Source: Macrostomum hystrix
Taxonomy: Eukaryota; Platyhelminthes; Macrostomidae
Length of the DNA stretch: 64,000 nt
Reading direction: 5' to 3'
Assembly (NCBI GenBank): GCA_950097015.1
Contig: CATNEN010000001.1
Span: 1,910,001-1,974,000, forward strand
Shown here: positions 11,301 to 25,400 of the stretch, piece by piece
Layout of the letters: the number at the start of each line of letters is the position of its first letter
Position numbering within the stretch: the stretch's first letter is position 1
The notes under the pieces: generated by a model
Database searches by the model: none
What the model saw: the letters and a program-made list of their open reading frames with translations, nothing else
Told to the model about the DNA's origin: nothing
Made by a program: the position numbers and the translations under genes

Positions 11301-14300
11301 GGAGGAGCAGCGGGTGCTTAGAGCTCGACGAACGGCTGTGTCGACATTCACTAAGCCACCGGAGACTGTCTCGTAGACGTCGAAGCACCACAGGGCGCAG
11401 TTGAGATGGAGCCAACGGCCGGCGTGCAGATTCAACAGCCGGCCCGGACCGTCCGCTGGCAGGTCGCCGCGTTGGCCGCACAGGAGGCAGACGCGGAGGT
11501 CGCTTAGGCCAGAGGGCGGCTTGAGTGCGCCAGAGTGTCTGCTCAGAAGCTGCGAGAGCAGGTAAGAAGTGAAGCATGAACAACGAATCTCACTGCATCA
11601 GAGCATCCAACTCGCTCCACCAGAGCAGCCACCCCACTCCGCTAGAGTAACCACCTCACTCCGCCAGAGAAAACACCCCACTCCGTTAGAGTAACCACCT
11701 CACTCCGCCAGAGAAAACACCCCACTCCGCTAGAGTAACCACCTCACTCCGCCAGAGAAAACACCCCACTCCGCTAGAGTAACCACCTCACTCCGCCAGA
11801 GAAAACACCCCACTCCGCTAGAGTAACCACCTCACTCCGCCAGAGAAAACACCCCACTCCGCTAGAGTAACCACCTCACTCCGCCAGAGAAAACACCCCA
11901 CTCCGCTAGAGTAACCACCTCACTCGGCCAGTACATGTAGTGAGTAATAAGCGCCATACCTCGCCAATTTCTTCAATGGTCATTGGTTGAAACTCCTGCG
12001 CCGGTTTAAAATCTGGTCCGTATTTTCGCCAGCGCACACCTTTCCACTTCTTGGCCTGACCGAGTCGCTGCTCGCCAGACAGTGTCCTCCTACGCCCAGT
12101 CAGCAATGCGGGCCCGCTGCCGGAGCTGGCCTTTCCAACACTCATCTGACGCTCTACAGCTTTCGATCGGTTATTTGGCAATGGCGCCTGAAGTACAACG
12201 GGCACAGTGGACAGCTCGTCGCCGATGTACAATTGGCGACGATAGTCGGGCTGACTGGAGTCGTCCAAGCGCTAAGAAGTGGATTAGATTGCGTTTACAG
12301 ATGCAATGATAAAAATCAAGCGCATTAACAATATAAATCAATAATGCCCTCTCACCTTGACATCCTCTCCTCGTCTAGCAGCGGCCTGATAATGGCTCCA
12401 GCAATTCGAGCTGCAGAAGACAATAAAAGCAGAGGAATCGGTAGAGGCCGTCAGATCGGAGCCGTCCGCTGCCATGCGTCGACGAACGGAGCAGGAGGGT
12501 GGTACGGGCGATTCGCAATGAGCGCAGACGTTCGGCTGTTGCTGTTGCTTGCTGGCGATTAGAGCCGACACGCTGACTGGATCTTCGGCGTGACGCGAAG
12601 CGGCCGGACTTGGCGCAGGGGTTGTCGGACCGGAGCCCAGCTGCTGTTGCTGCTGCTGTTGCTGCATCGGACTAGGAGCCCAACTGCGAGCTGCGCTACC
12701 GCTGCCGGCGCCTTGAACTTCGTAGTCGAATTCCAGGCCAAGCATGTCTGACAAAGAGCGCATCATGCTGGGCATGTTGTTGGCCATGACGCCCGGCAGT
12801 CCGGTCAGGGTCAGGGTGACGCGAACCTTCTCTTTGTCTAAGGATTCGCCAGTTTCTTCGTCGACGCGAGAGCCGGCGCCGGCACCTAATCGGCGCCCAG
12901 ATGTTGACGAAGATGTCGGGTACGAAGACGAGGAGGTTATCTGCCGACGGCTGATAGCTAGCGGCGGCGAAGCCCCGTGCTGTTGAATAGGCAATTGCAG
13001 CTGTTGCTGCCGCTGCTGTTGGTTGCTAGGCACCAACGGTGCTATTAGGGACATTTTCTCGGGAGCCGCTGGTCGCTGTTGGTCTGCGCGCTCATTTTGA
13101 CAGCCGGTGGCGGTTGCTAGGGCCGAAGCTGTGCATAAAAGTGTGATTAAAAACTTTTATTAAACTCATGTAAGATCGATCATTTAATTTTCACTGACTA
13201 TTCTGCGCTAGACATTTTCTAGATCAATAAGATGGACGATAGACTATTCACTGACTATTCTGCAGTTGACTACTTCAAGATCAATAAAATCGACCATAGA
13301 TGATTCATTGACCAATGAGATTCGACCATAGACTAATCACGGACAAATGAGATTCGACATTACACTATAGCTAATTGAGATTAAGGATAGGAAAACTCAC
13401 CAGAATCAGCATCGCAAGCAACCGAATAAGCCTCGGACTTTACAACGCCATCAGCAGTCGCTGTTGCGCGATCATCCATAATGACGTCTTCGGCATCGAC
13501 AGTAGCCACGGTCGATTCAGTCGCGGACGCGGTCCACACTGGTTGCACAGACAGCGGCGGTGTGCCAACGCGAGGCGCAACAGCTGCAGAATAATCGTCG
13601 CCACTGTCTGGCAGAAGGCAAGCGATAAAATCGAGACTTAAACGCTTGGATTCGTGCAGCCAGTGACGCTCGTGCAGGCGAACAAAGAGATCGCTGCGAT
13701 GCGGCTCCACAGGCGGGCAGATCAACGAACTGCCTGGTTCAGGCAGCGAGACGGCCGCCGCTGTTGTTACCGATTTGGCTGACTTAGCGGCGGCGGTGGC
13801 TGCGGCGGCCACAGCAGCCGGCGTGATGACAGCGTCTGAACGCCTAGTAGAGTAAGGCCAGAGCTCGTATCGAGACACGGGAGGTCGCGGCTCAGGTTGA
13901 AGCAGATGCTGCTGCTGCTGATGATGATAAATGTACTGTTGAAGCTCAGCGGACTGAGCGGTACCAGGCGGCGAAAGAAGAGATGGATCTGGTCGAACTC
14001 GTGGATCTTGAAGAAGTCCGCGAGCGAGACCGCTTGAAGCCAGGCGAGAGCGCAAAGCTTCTAAAAGAGCAATGGGCGACTGCTGTTTCAGATGCTGTTG
14101 ATTCTGATTGTCCAGCTGAGTGGACTGAGCTGACTCCGTCTCGGAATTGACAGCCGCGGCGGCACCTTTGCGTCGTTTCTTACCGCCGCCTCCGACTACG
14201 CCGCCACCGCCGACAGACGTCTGTCGACCAATCCCACTTGGCGGCGGCTGCAGCGAAGCAGGAGTCGACGATGACGAAGCTTCGTCGTCGTGATTTAGAT

Positions 14301-15390
14301 TCATAGGCGCGTCGGTGTCGCCTGCAGCGGGCTCATCGCCAGCTCCAGCAGACTTCAGCACGGTGTCGATGGTGTCAAACAACTTACACTCGCTCTCTAC
14401 GGATAAGGAAGTCTTGTACATCTTGGCAGTTGGCTTCGATGCAGAAGCTGTCGCCGTTGACATTGTTGTCAAAGCTTGAGACGACTGCAATGACGGCGAC
14501 TGAGGCGTCTGACGCAGCTCTGCTGGTACTGGAGACATTAGCATCTGCTGCTGCTGCTGCTGCTGATGGACAAATGTTGTTTCCGCCAACTCAGCTGTAA
14601 AAAATGCACAAGTTTTAGGAAATTGTTTTACAAAATACACGATTTTTTCAGGCTGCAACTTGTACATACTATCGACAAACACTATTTACCTTTAACCTGT
14701 GTCTGCTGTTGCAGAAAATGCACCGATTGATTCGGATACTGCTGTTGCTGCAGCTGCTGTTGCTGAGGATGCTGCTGATAAATCGGTCCGCTAAAGCCAG
14801 TGAGAGTCGGCCTCACAACTGATGCGGCGCCGGTGGCAGCAGCCGGACTGTGAACTAGAATGCGAGTCGACGCTGCAGCAGCAGCGGCTGCAGCCGCAGT
14901 AGCTGACGTCACCGAAGCTGCTGTGGCTGCTGCTGCTGCTGCGGCCGCTGCTGAGGAAACTCCTTCCTGATGAAAATTGGCAGCGTTAGCCTGAATATTC
15001 TGCATCTCCTTGTTGATGTCGCCAATTTGTTGACGAATGCGAGCCGCTTGCGCGTCGGATGCTGCCGCGGCAGCAGCCGCAGCCGCAGCTGCAACAGTGG
15101 CAGAGCTGGAGGCTGTCGGCTGCTGAGGTTGGACGTGCGGCTGATGACGTTGCTGAAATGCTTCGCCAATGAAGCCAGCAGCCGCAGCATCAACCATTGG
15201 CGACTGCTGTTGCGGTTGCTGCTGCTGCTGCTGTTGCTGTTGTTGTTGCTGAACCTGAGGAATCGGATAGCGACAAAGAGCCACGAGAGCTCCGGGTGGC
15301 ATTGATGTCGCGGACACTGACGATGGCGGCTGCTGCTGTATATTTCCAATAACAGCTCCAGAAGATGCCGAAGATATGATCGACGATGTT

Positions 15391-15440
<50 letters not shown>

Positions 15441-18400
15441 TTGTTGCTGCAGCTGCTGCGGCAGCGGCGGCCGAGGACCCACCCACCGCTGAGCAACATG
15501 AGCAGGCCCCTGCTGCGGTAGAACCTGCTGGCCAAGCAACAGCAGGCGTTGCTGATTGTCTTTCAGAGAAGACCGGATGTTGTCAACTTCGAGTTGCAGA
15601 GTGCGCAGCTCATCACTGGTCCTATCTAGATCGTCCTGATCTTGCTGCTGAAGAAGAGTCTTGTTCTTCTTTGCCTGATAAAAATATGAATAGATAAAAG
15701 TTAAAATTAAACTAGATAACTTAAAATCGGCTTATTAATACTTCAAGCTACAGCAAACAACAACTCATGCAATTCGTGCAAGGGTTTGGAAAAATTTTTT
15801 TATATAATTTAAACAAAAATCCTCATAACGTTGGTACTTTTTTATTTGACACAACTCTTCCCTTGTAAACAAGCACTTGAATCTTCCTAGAATTATTCTA
15901 AAAACTGTATTTCTGCAACATGCGGGCCCAATGGTCACTGCAATACAAATAGTCAAATAGCTAGCTTAGAATCCAGCTAGTGTGCATTACTTCCTAGCTG
16001 GATAACAAAAAACACAGAGCTTTGAGAAACATGCCGGATATTATATACAATTCTTTCCATTCCATCATCACTCATTCTAGTTACGATTATTAAGGCTTTA
16101 CCGGCAGAGTCTCTTCGCCCTCTAGTCTATCGGCATCGTTGAAAAAATCGTCCAAATCAAATGGAATCGTCTAAAAGATTATATAATTTTTTTCTAGAAC
16201 TGACTTTCTTTAAACGCTTCAGATTCTAGCGCTTTGTCTGTTATGACTCAACAGGCTTGTCTATGAACAATACGAGCAAGAACAACAGTTTAATAATGTT
16301 GGCTCTTTTTATAGGATAATAGAAAATCGACGTTAAGATCTCAAGCTTATTGCTAAGCTTGCTCAAACAAGCTTAAACACAGATCTGCTCAAACACAGAT
16401 GGTTCTTTTGGCGAACCTGGTGGTCTAGAAGGCTTGTTGATAAATCTGGGGATCTAGAAGGCTTGATAAACCTGGGGATCTAGAAGGTTTGTTGATAAAC
16501 CTGGGGATCTAGAAGGCTTGTTGGTAAACCTGGGGATCTAGAAGGCTTGTTGATAAACCTGGGGATCTAGAAGGCCTGTTGGTAAACCTGGGGATCTAGA
16601 AGGCTTGTTGGTAAACCAGGGGATCTAGAAGGCTTGTTAATAAACCTAGGGATCATGGGATCTAGAAGGCTTGTTGATAAACCTGGGGATCTAGAAGGCT
16701 TGTTGATAAACCTGGGGATCTAGAAGGCTTGTTGATAAACCTGGGGATCTAGAAGGCTTGTTGGTAAACCTGGGGATCTAGAAGGCTTGTTAATAAACCT
16801 AGGGATCATGGGATCTAGAAGGCTTGTTGATAAACCTGGGGATCTAGAAGGCTTGTTGGTAAACCAGGGGATCTAGAAGGCTTGTTGGTAAACCTGGGGA
16901 TCTAGAAGGCTTGTTAATAAACCTAGGGATCATGGGATCTAGAAGGCTTGTTGCTAAACCTGGGGATCTAGAAGGCTTGTTGATAAACCTGGGGATCTAG
17001 AAGGCTTGTTGATAAACCTGGGGATCTAGAAGGCTTGTTGGTAAACCTGGGGATCTAGAAGGCTTGTTGGTAAACCTGGGGATCTAGAAGGGTTGTTGGT
17101 AAACCTGGGGATCTAGAAGGCTTGTTGCTAAACCTGGGGATCTAGAAGGCTTGTTGATAAACCTGGGGATCTAGAAGGCTTGTTGATAAACCTGGGGATC
17201 TAGAAGGCTTGTTGATAAACCTGGGGATCTAGAAGGCTTGTTAATAAACCTAGGGATCATGGGATCTAGAAGGCTTGTTGATAAACCTGGGGATCTAGAA
17301 GGCTTGTTGGTAAACCAGGGGATCTAGAAGGCTTGTTGGTAAACCTGGGGATCTAGAAGGCTTGTTAATAAACCTAGGGATCATGGGATCTAGAAGGCTT
17401 GTTGCTAAACCTGGGGATCTAGAAGGCTTGTTGATAAACCTGGGGATCTAGAAGGCTTGTTGGTAAACCAGGGGATCTAGAAGGGTTGTTAGTAAACCTG
17501 GGGATCTAGAAGGCTTGTTGATAAACCTGGGGATCTAGAAGGCTTGTTGATAAACCTGGGGATCTAGAAGGCTTGTTGATAAACCTGGGGATCTAGAAGG
17601 CTTGTTGATAAACCTGGGGATCTAGAAGGCTTGTTGGTAAACCTGGGGATCTAGAAGGCTTGTTGATAAACCTGGGGATCTAGAAGGCTTGTTGGTAAAC
17701 CAGGGGATCTAGAAGGCTTGTTAGTAAACCTGGGGATCTAGAAGGCTTGTTGATAAACCTGGGGATCTAGAAGGCTTGTTGGTAAACCTGGGGATCTAGA
17801 AGGCTTGTTGATAAACCTGGGGATCTAGAAGGCTTGTTGGTAAACCAGGGGATCTAGAAGGGTTGTTAGTAAACCTGGGGATCTAGAAGGCTTGTTGATA
17901 AACCTGGGGATCTAGAAGGCTTGTTGATAAACCTGGGGATCTAGAAGGCTTGTTGATAAACCTGGGGATCTAGAAGGCTTGTTGATAAACCTGGGGATCT
18001 AGAAGGCTTGTTGATAAACCTGGGGATCTAGAAGGCTTGTTGGTAAACCTGGGGATCTAGAAGGCTTGTTGATAAACCTGGGGATCTAGAAGGCTTGTTG
18101 ATAAACCTGGGGATCTAGAAGGCCTGTTGGTAAACCTGGGGATCTAGAAGGCTTGTTGGTAAACCTGGGGATCTAGAAGGCTTGTTGATAAACCTGGGGA
18201 TCTAGAAGGCTTGTTGGTAAACCAGGGGATCTAGAAGGGTTGTTGGTAAACCTGGGGATCTAGAAGGGTTGTTAGTAAACCTGGGGATCTAGAAGGCTTG
18301 TTGATAAACCTGGGGATCTAGAAGGCTTGTTGATAAACCTGGGGATCTAGAAGGCTTGTTGGTAAACCTGGGGATCTAGAAGGCTTGTTGATAAACCTGG

Positions 18401-19391
18401 GGATCTAGAAGGCTTGTTGGTAAACCTGGGGATCTAGAAGGCTTGTTGGTAAGCCTAGGGATCTAGGATAGTTGTAAAACCTAAATTATATCATGCTTGC
18501 AGCTTGGTAAAGTTTTTCGGAATTTTTTAAAACAAAACCGATTTGAGTAGTAAAAAGCAAAAAAATATATATGTTAGACTATTGTATGAATAAGACTATA
18601 ATATGAATAACATTGTTTTAGAAAATACGGCTAATTATAACTTACAACACGGGCCAATTATTCAATAATCACAACACGGGGCTAATAGCTGACTAATACT
18701 TAGTGAATAACCGATAGGTAATCAATGATGCTATTATTAGCTCCCCATGATTGTAAAAATATCGACGACTGAAAAATAGGAATAATCTGTAAAATTGTGA
18801 TACTAAAATCAACGATAGTCATTTTTGTTATTCGAGCTAAGAAATAATAAAAAAACAACGAATAACACAACAATCTACTCACTGCCCGACTCTTAGCGCT
18901 AAGATTCTTCTTCACCTTGCGCTTCTGCACTAGCGTCAGTTCCAAATCTTTTAGGCGCTTCTCAAGTTGCATGCGTTGAAACTCCAATTGTTGCTTCTGA
19001 TGCTGATGCTGCAATTGCTGCTGCTGAAGATGCTGATGATGGTGATGAGGAAGCTGCTGATGAGGATGATACATGTGATTCTGGGAAAGCTGCTGCTGCT
19101 GCTGCTGAGACCAGGCAGTTTGTTGAAACACATGTGGCTGCTGCGGATGCATCAGCTGTTGCTGCTGAGGCTGCTGAGCAATGTTATGAGCAGGATGTTG
19201 CATAACAAAGCCCTGGTGAGCTGGTGGATGATGCACTATAGACGGAGCTATCCTTGGCTGCTGCTGTTGCTGAGGCTGTTCATTGCCAAGCAGCTGCTCG
19301 ACTTCTTCGGCAGAGAATGAGATTAGATTCTGCTGCTGCTGCTGCTGTTGCTGCGGCTGCGGTGGCTGCGGATGCTGATAATGAAGATGCA

Positions 19392-19422
<31 letters not shown>

Positions 19423-22400
19423 TAACAGCTGTCTCTGCTTCTCCTGTTCAACAAGTTCATCTAGCGGATCTTGCCTACGCGAAGGTGCCGACGACGCGCC
19501 ATTCCTGCTTAGCTGCCGTTGCTGAGCAGCGGCCAAGGCAGCAGCCGCACTAGAAGCGGCAACATTCGCCTGGCCAGTTGATTCAGCGGGGGACGCTTCA
19601 ACTTCTGTATCGGACGGACTGCAATAGTTCTGACAGTCGGCAACTACGCTGCTAATGATATTGTCCAGATTCTGCGATCTGGCATCAGCAGCGGCGGCTT
19701 CGGCGGCTGCGGCGGCGGCGGCTGCTGCGGCGGACTCATTCTCCGAGTTAGAAGCCGGCGTAGACTCAACTGACGCAGACAACACCGACACTGTCACATT
19801 GGCCATGACGTGCTGCACCTGGCCAGTTAGACAGTTGGCAGCTGGCAGATTGTGCGCATCGCTGCCACCATTGCCAAGCTGAGTTTCACTGTTGGACTCC
19901 AGCTTGGCCTTCTTTTCATTCTCCTGCTCATCGTCTGTGCCGCAATTGCCGCTACCTGGCTCGCATTTTCTGCGTTTTTTACTAGGCGCTAGGAAGCTGC
20001 TGCTCGACTCATTGTCTGCGATGTTTTCTTCGTCATCCGTGCCGCAGTTCCCGCTGCCTGGCTCGCAGCGCTTTGGCTTCGCTGCAGCATCGTCAGCTTC
20101 ATCATCCGTGCCACAGTTGCCACTTCCGGGTTCGCAGCGTTTTGGCTTTGCTGCAGCATCGTCAGCTTCATCATCCGTGCCGCAGTTGCCACTTCCGTGT
20201 TCGCAGCGTTTTGGCTTCGTTGCAGCATCGTCAGCTTCATCATCCGTGCCACAGTTGCCACTTCCGGGTTCGCAGCGTTTTGGCTTTGCTGCAGCATCGT
20301 CAGCTTCATCATCCGTGCCGCAGTTGCCACTTCCGTGTTCGCAGCGTTTTGGCTTCGTTGCAGCATCGTCAGCTTCATCATCCGTGCCACAGTTGCCACT
20401 TCCGGGTTCGCAGCGTTTTGGCTTCGCTGCAGCATCGTCAGCTTCATCATCCGTGCCGCAGTTGCCACTTCCGGGTTCGCAGCGTTTTGGCTTCGCTGCA
20501 GCATCGTCAGCTTCATCATCCGTGCCGCAGTTGCCACTTCCGGGTTCGCAGCGTTTTGGCTTCGCTGCAGCATCGTCAGCTTCATCATCCGTGCCGCAGT
20601 TGCCACTTCCGGGTTCGCAGCGTTTTGGCTTCGCTTCAGCATCGTCAGCTTCATCATCCGTGCCACAGTTTCCACTTCCGGGTTCGCAGCGAGTAGTGGA
20701 AGGCGAAGGAGCTGGTGGTTGTGGCTGCTGTGACGAAGGCGCTGGATTCTGCAGCTGTGGCTGCTGTTGCTGCTGATTTGGCAAGACAGAAGATATTATC
20801 GGCATGGAAATGGGCACAGACGTTGGCATCTGGTGCTGCTGTGGAAGGTTCTGATGCTGATGCTGATGCTGTTGCTGTTGCTGCAAGTGAAATAGCTGCT
20901 GCTGATAGTGCTGTGAAGTACCAGCCACAAGCACTCCGCTGGACGAAACCGCTGATAAGGGGTGCTGCGGTAGATGCTGCTGCTGTTGCTGTTGTTGCTG
21001 AAGCATTTGTTGCTGCTGCGGAGATTGCAGCACTAGCTGAGGTCCCTGGTGCGGCGCCACGCGTAAAGCCGCCGCAGATACGGCAGTAGGCGGTGCTGCA
21101 CCGGCCTCTTGCGTTGCCATAGAAACGAACGCATTTTCCTCATGTTGAAGCATAGCCTGCGGCTGCTGTTGCTGCTGCGGCGGACGAGCAAAGTAGCTAG
21201 CGGCTGGAATGCCAGATTGTGATGGGGACACGATAGCAGTGGGCGGCTGCGGCTGATGATGAGGCTGTTGTTGAATCGGCGACCTCATTGTTGCCATGGC
21301 CATCTGGTGCTGCTGGTGCAGCTGCTGTTGCTGCTGAAGAAATGCCCGCTGTTGCTGCTGCTGCTGCTGCTGATGCTGCTGAAGCGTCATTGTTTGGTAG
21401 CCGTGTGGTGGTCTAACAAGCTGAAAGTTTTTATAGCAGAAATAATATTAATTGCGCATTTTCAACAAAGAAAATTTCTAATGAATTATTAGAATAAGAT
21501 TTACTCTAAATAAACTGAAGCCGAACGAACAAAGTCAGAAGCTCAGAGGATAGTAGAAGGATCTGAGATAGTTAATAAACTAGAGTGTGTAGAATAATAG
21601 CGTAACAAAATTACAAGATGTGAATCTCTTCGCACACGAGCATTTAAGCATTTCAAAGAAACAATATTTCCTAGATGAAATTATAGGCTTAACGAACAAA
21701 TGCAGCCTGCAGATATGCTTAAGTAATTAATAGGCTGCCAGAACAGAGAAATAGCTAACTACACAATATAGTCAACAAACCTGCGTAAATAGTGCACAAT
21801 TATTAAGACAACTAATTAATGAGCCAACCTGCTGTTGCTGCTGCTGTTGTTGCTGCTGCTGCTGCTGCTGCATCGGGTGCATACGACTAGTGGGACTTGA
21901 ACCGGCGTTCCAAACCGGTGGACGATTCGGATCGCTACCAACTGGCATTGATGGCGATGTTGGGACTGTTTAAAATGCGAATGCGAGTATAAATTATAGT
22001 GTGTACTTTACTTAAAAGTACATTTAATTCAAGTAAATAGTTTGCAAAGTTGTTTTTACCTTGCCACATGGAAACATTCTGTTGTTGCATCATCTGTGGC
22101 GATTGCTGCTGCTGTTGCTGCTGCGGTTGCTGCATAGGTCTATCCATCATATTCTTCTGTATCTGGCGCTCCTTAGTCTGTTTAGCTAATAATTCTCTCA
22201 GATGAAGCCGGGAATCGCCGCCGTCAGCGGATACGCCAAGGACGGCGGCTGCAGATGACGCGGTGACCGCCAGCGAGGCACCATGCTGCGAGGCCGGATC
22301 GACACCGGGTTGCTAAAAAATACGAAATAATAAAAATAAAGTACGTTTGTTAAAGAGTGGTGAGCTGCAACTCAATTGTACGGCGCTTCTAAAAGGCAAT

Positions 22401-25400
22401 TGATTTTTTACACAGCTTCTACAGCTGGTTGAACTGAAGCAACCGATAATTAATGAACCGTGCTCAAGAATCTGATTCGAACTCACGACCTCTCAGTCAG
22501 GAGTCTAAATGCTTAACAGCACAACTACCAAGGGGGGGGGGAATTTAGGGGGGGGGATTACCCCTAGACAATTTTTTGTGCTGCACCCGAACGGAGCAAC
22601 GCAAGCACACGAAACTCAAGAACATGGCCCAACTTTTTGTGGCGCATCTTCTGAAACAATGATCAAGTCATCAGCTGTTCAGACCGTCGGGATATTCAAT
22701 GGTTCTGTAAGAATGTCCTATTTTTCCTATAAGTGCTAGTGTATTTCTTACACCCCTATACATGAATTAGCACTGCGCCTCAGGGCGGCCATGCTAGGCC
22801 TTCAAACTTGATCAGCATGTCACCCGAATGTGCCTGCATCATCTCCGTCTTCGGTGGTCACCTACATTTATCTAGTCAATAACTACACAGGTAGAACATG
22901 CCACTATGGACACCCTGACGCGAATTTCTCCAATTTCACTTCTCAAGCCAAAATATTAGTCGCAGCTCAACCACAGGACACTCTCGCCTAGTCTGTCAAC
23001 CAATCAGTCCCCACCTAACGCTGCTAGTATTCCCAGCCAAAAACATTTCAGGGGGGACCCTTGGTATAAAAGCGGCCGGAAAATGGCTTGGTAGTTTTAC
23101 ATGTTACGAGTACATATTGTGCTAAAATCTCTTTTACGTATTTCTACGTCTACGTTTTTTGTTTTTAAATAAGAAAGAAGAAAAAAGACGGCACAAAAGA
23201 TTAGAATCTGGGATTGGCGACTAATACGAATAGAATGATGTTTGTGCGCATATGCAAGTGTGTGTCTGTGTGTCAGGAGGATAGGTTTCTAGGAAATCGG
23301 CAAGGAGGAGCCCCAGAAAAGCTGTGAATGACAACTGCTATCCTTTCTACTAGCGTAACCCACCACCCCGCTAAGCAATACTGAAAGGGCACGTTGTACA
23401 AACGATTGTGTACAAGGCCAATCTGTCCCATTCTGCCACCTCATACGCCTCCGATTTCGTTATCCCCCCTCGCAAAAAAGCTAGCTATATAGTATAGAAT
23501 CCTAAAAGGTTGAATTTGACGACTGTGACTAGTTTATACTACACACTAATAGTTACCCTGAACTCTTGCACGATCCATCCTACTGCCCACCCCGCAAAGC
23601 CATATAAATAACGCTAGTACATATGTTCAAACTTCTTGCCCGGCTGTGTATAGGCACACTTGAAATACTTAAACCCCCTTGATTGCATCTTGTCGGCTTT
23701 GATACGGGCTAAGTCTATAATATAATAGTTACCATCTAGCTAGGCCATTGTGTATCTGTAGCATCCTTAGTAAACAAGCATTAATCCTCAGAGCGTATTC
23801 AAGTTATCCAATTGTATATCAAATAGGAATCAAGAATGCTTCAATATAATTATCAAATGTTCCTAACTCTATGCAATGAGCTTGTTATCACGAATAAAAA
23901 AGTTCCCAAAATTGGCTATACGATTAAAAAAACGTCAACAATAGTTAAAGGGTCACATGAAAACTATCTTGCTTTCATATTGAATTCATAAAATTAACTG
24001 AATGAACTGAAATGTATGAAGGGGGAAGAGGTGTTGATGCAGCTAGTAAAGCGTCCTAGTGTGCGCGTATGGGAGATAGAGAGGAAGATGTGTATAGATA
24101 TATGGTGATGATTAATGTGAAACAATAGCCTTGCTATACTAATTACTTTTAGACAATTTAATAATACTAATTAATGAATTTCAGGCATTTATACAATGCT
24201 AGAACCGTTTATAGTTCAGTATGACTAATTCAAAGCTTCAATAAACTGTTAAAATTTGCTTTTGACACCGGGAATTACTAATAACATAAGCTAAGTATTT
24301 CATCTAAAATGTTTCTAATATGAATGTTAATAATGTGTCTTTAGGACCAATTTTTTATTTCTGTCTGCATTGTGAGGTTTGACGTTTTTTATAAATTTAT
24401 TAGCAACTTTTTAAAGTCAAACTGAAAGCATTACGAAGAAAACGAATGCGAAAACGAAAGACTTAAGAGGGGATATTGAAGCCGCAGAAACGACTTTTAA
24501 TTAATTTCTGTTGGCTAAAGGGTCAAGCAGAAAAAAACCTAATTTTGTATGCAGCGGATACATTGGGATATGGCAGCCAGTCCCAGATAGATCCCATTTT
24601 GGGGGATAGAAAAACCGGAAGGTAATGCAATAATCATTTATCCTAGCTAGATAGGTTGGACAAGCAAAGCTAAAAAAAATCGTAGCGGTCGTAAGACAGA
24701 TTAATTCTAACATTAATCAGAGACAATCTGCTTTTACAGAAACACAGAAATTCTTCATTTTAGAAGTGTTAAAACATGAAAAGACAAGCAAAATAATCAT
24801 ATATAGGTACTATAACAGACCTAAAACGTATGAAATAATCTCTACATAATACATACACGTATTGTGGTACAGATCTTGAAGTTATAAGTAAGTGGCTAAG
24901 GTCTATAAATAGGAGTCTATATATTGTGTATACATTCCAGTTTCGACCAAACCATATAACTGATAAATTATCATCACCAGGCCTACATAAGGAGATATAA
25001 TAAGGCTAAAGTTATATAACCTATAAGCTAAAATAGATAGGTAGATTGAGTGAAGGGGAGCTTCGGTGAAAGATGGGAGTGCAAGATCTGAGGAAAGGAT
25101 TGAAGGGGAAGAGGGGAGGGAGAGAAAGTTTGCAGGTGACCTCTACCCTAGTACTACCCTTACATTCACCCCTAGTACTTGCGTCACATTAATAGCATTA
25201 ATATTGCAATATAAGAATCCCTTATAAATTAGATGATAATTACTAATGACACTACATTCCTGTTCGAGTACGAGAAAACTAGTAATTGGGATATTTACGA
25301 CCTAGATACAATGTCATAGACAATTCACGTTTTACGACGAAAAAACTAGCTACAGAAAATTACACACTGGCCTACTATAAAATTGGTCGCATTGTAGACA

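Noticed and set aside
15386-15697. Plus-strand Ala-rich ORF over the KMT2 poly-Q tract
   Set aside because: CTG repeats read as Ala/Leu/Cys on the opposite strand; the minus-strand frame is the one supported by splice phase and coiled-coil homology.
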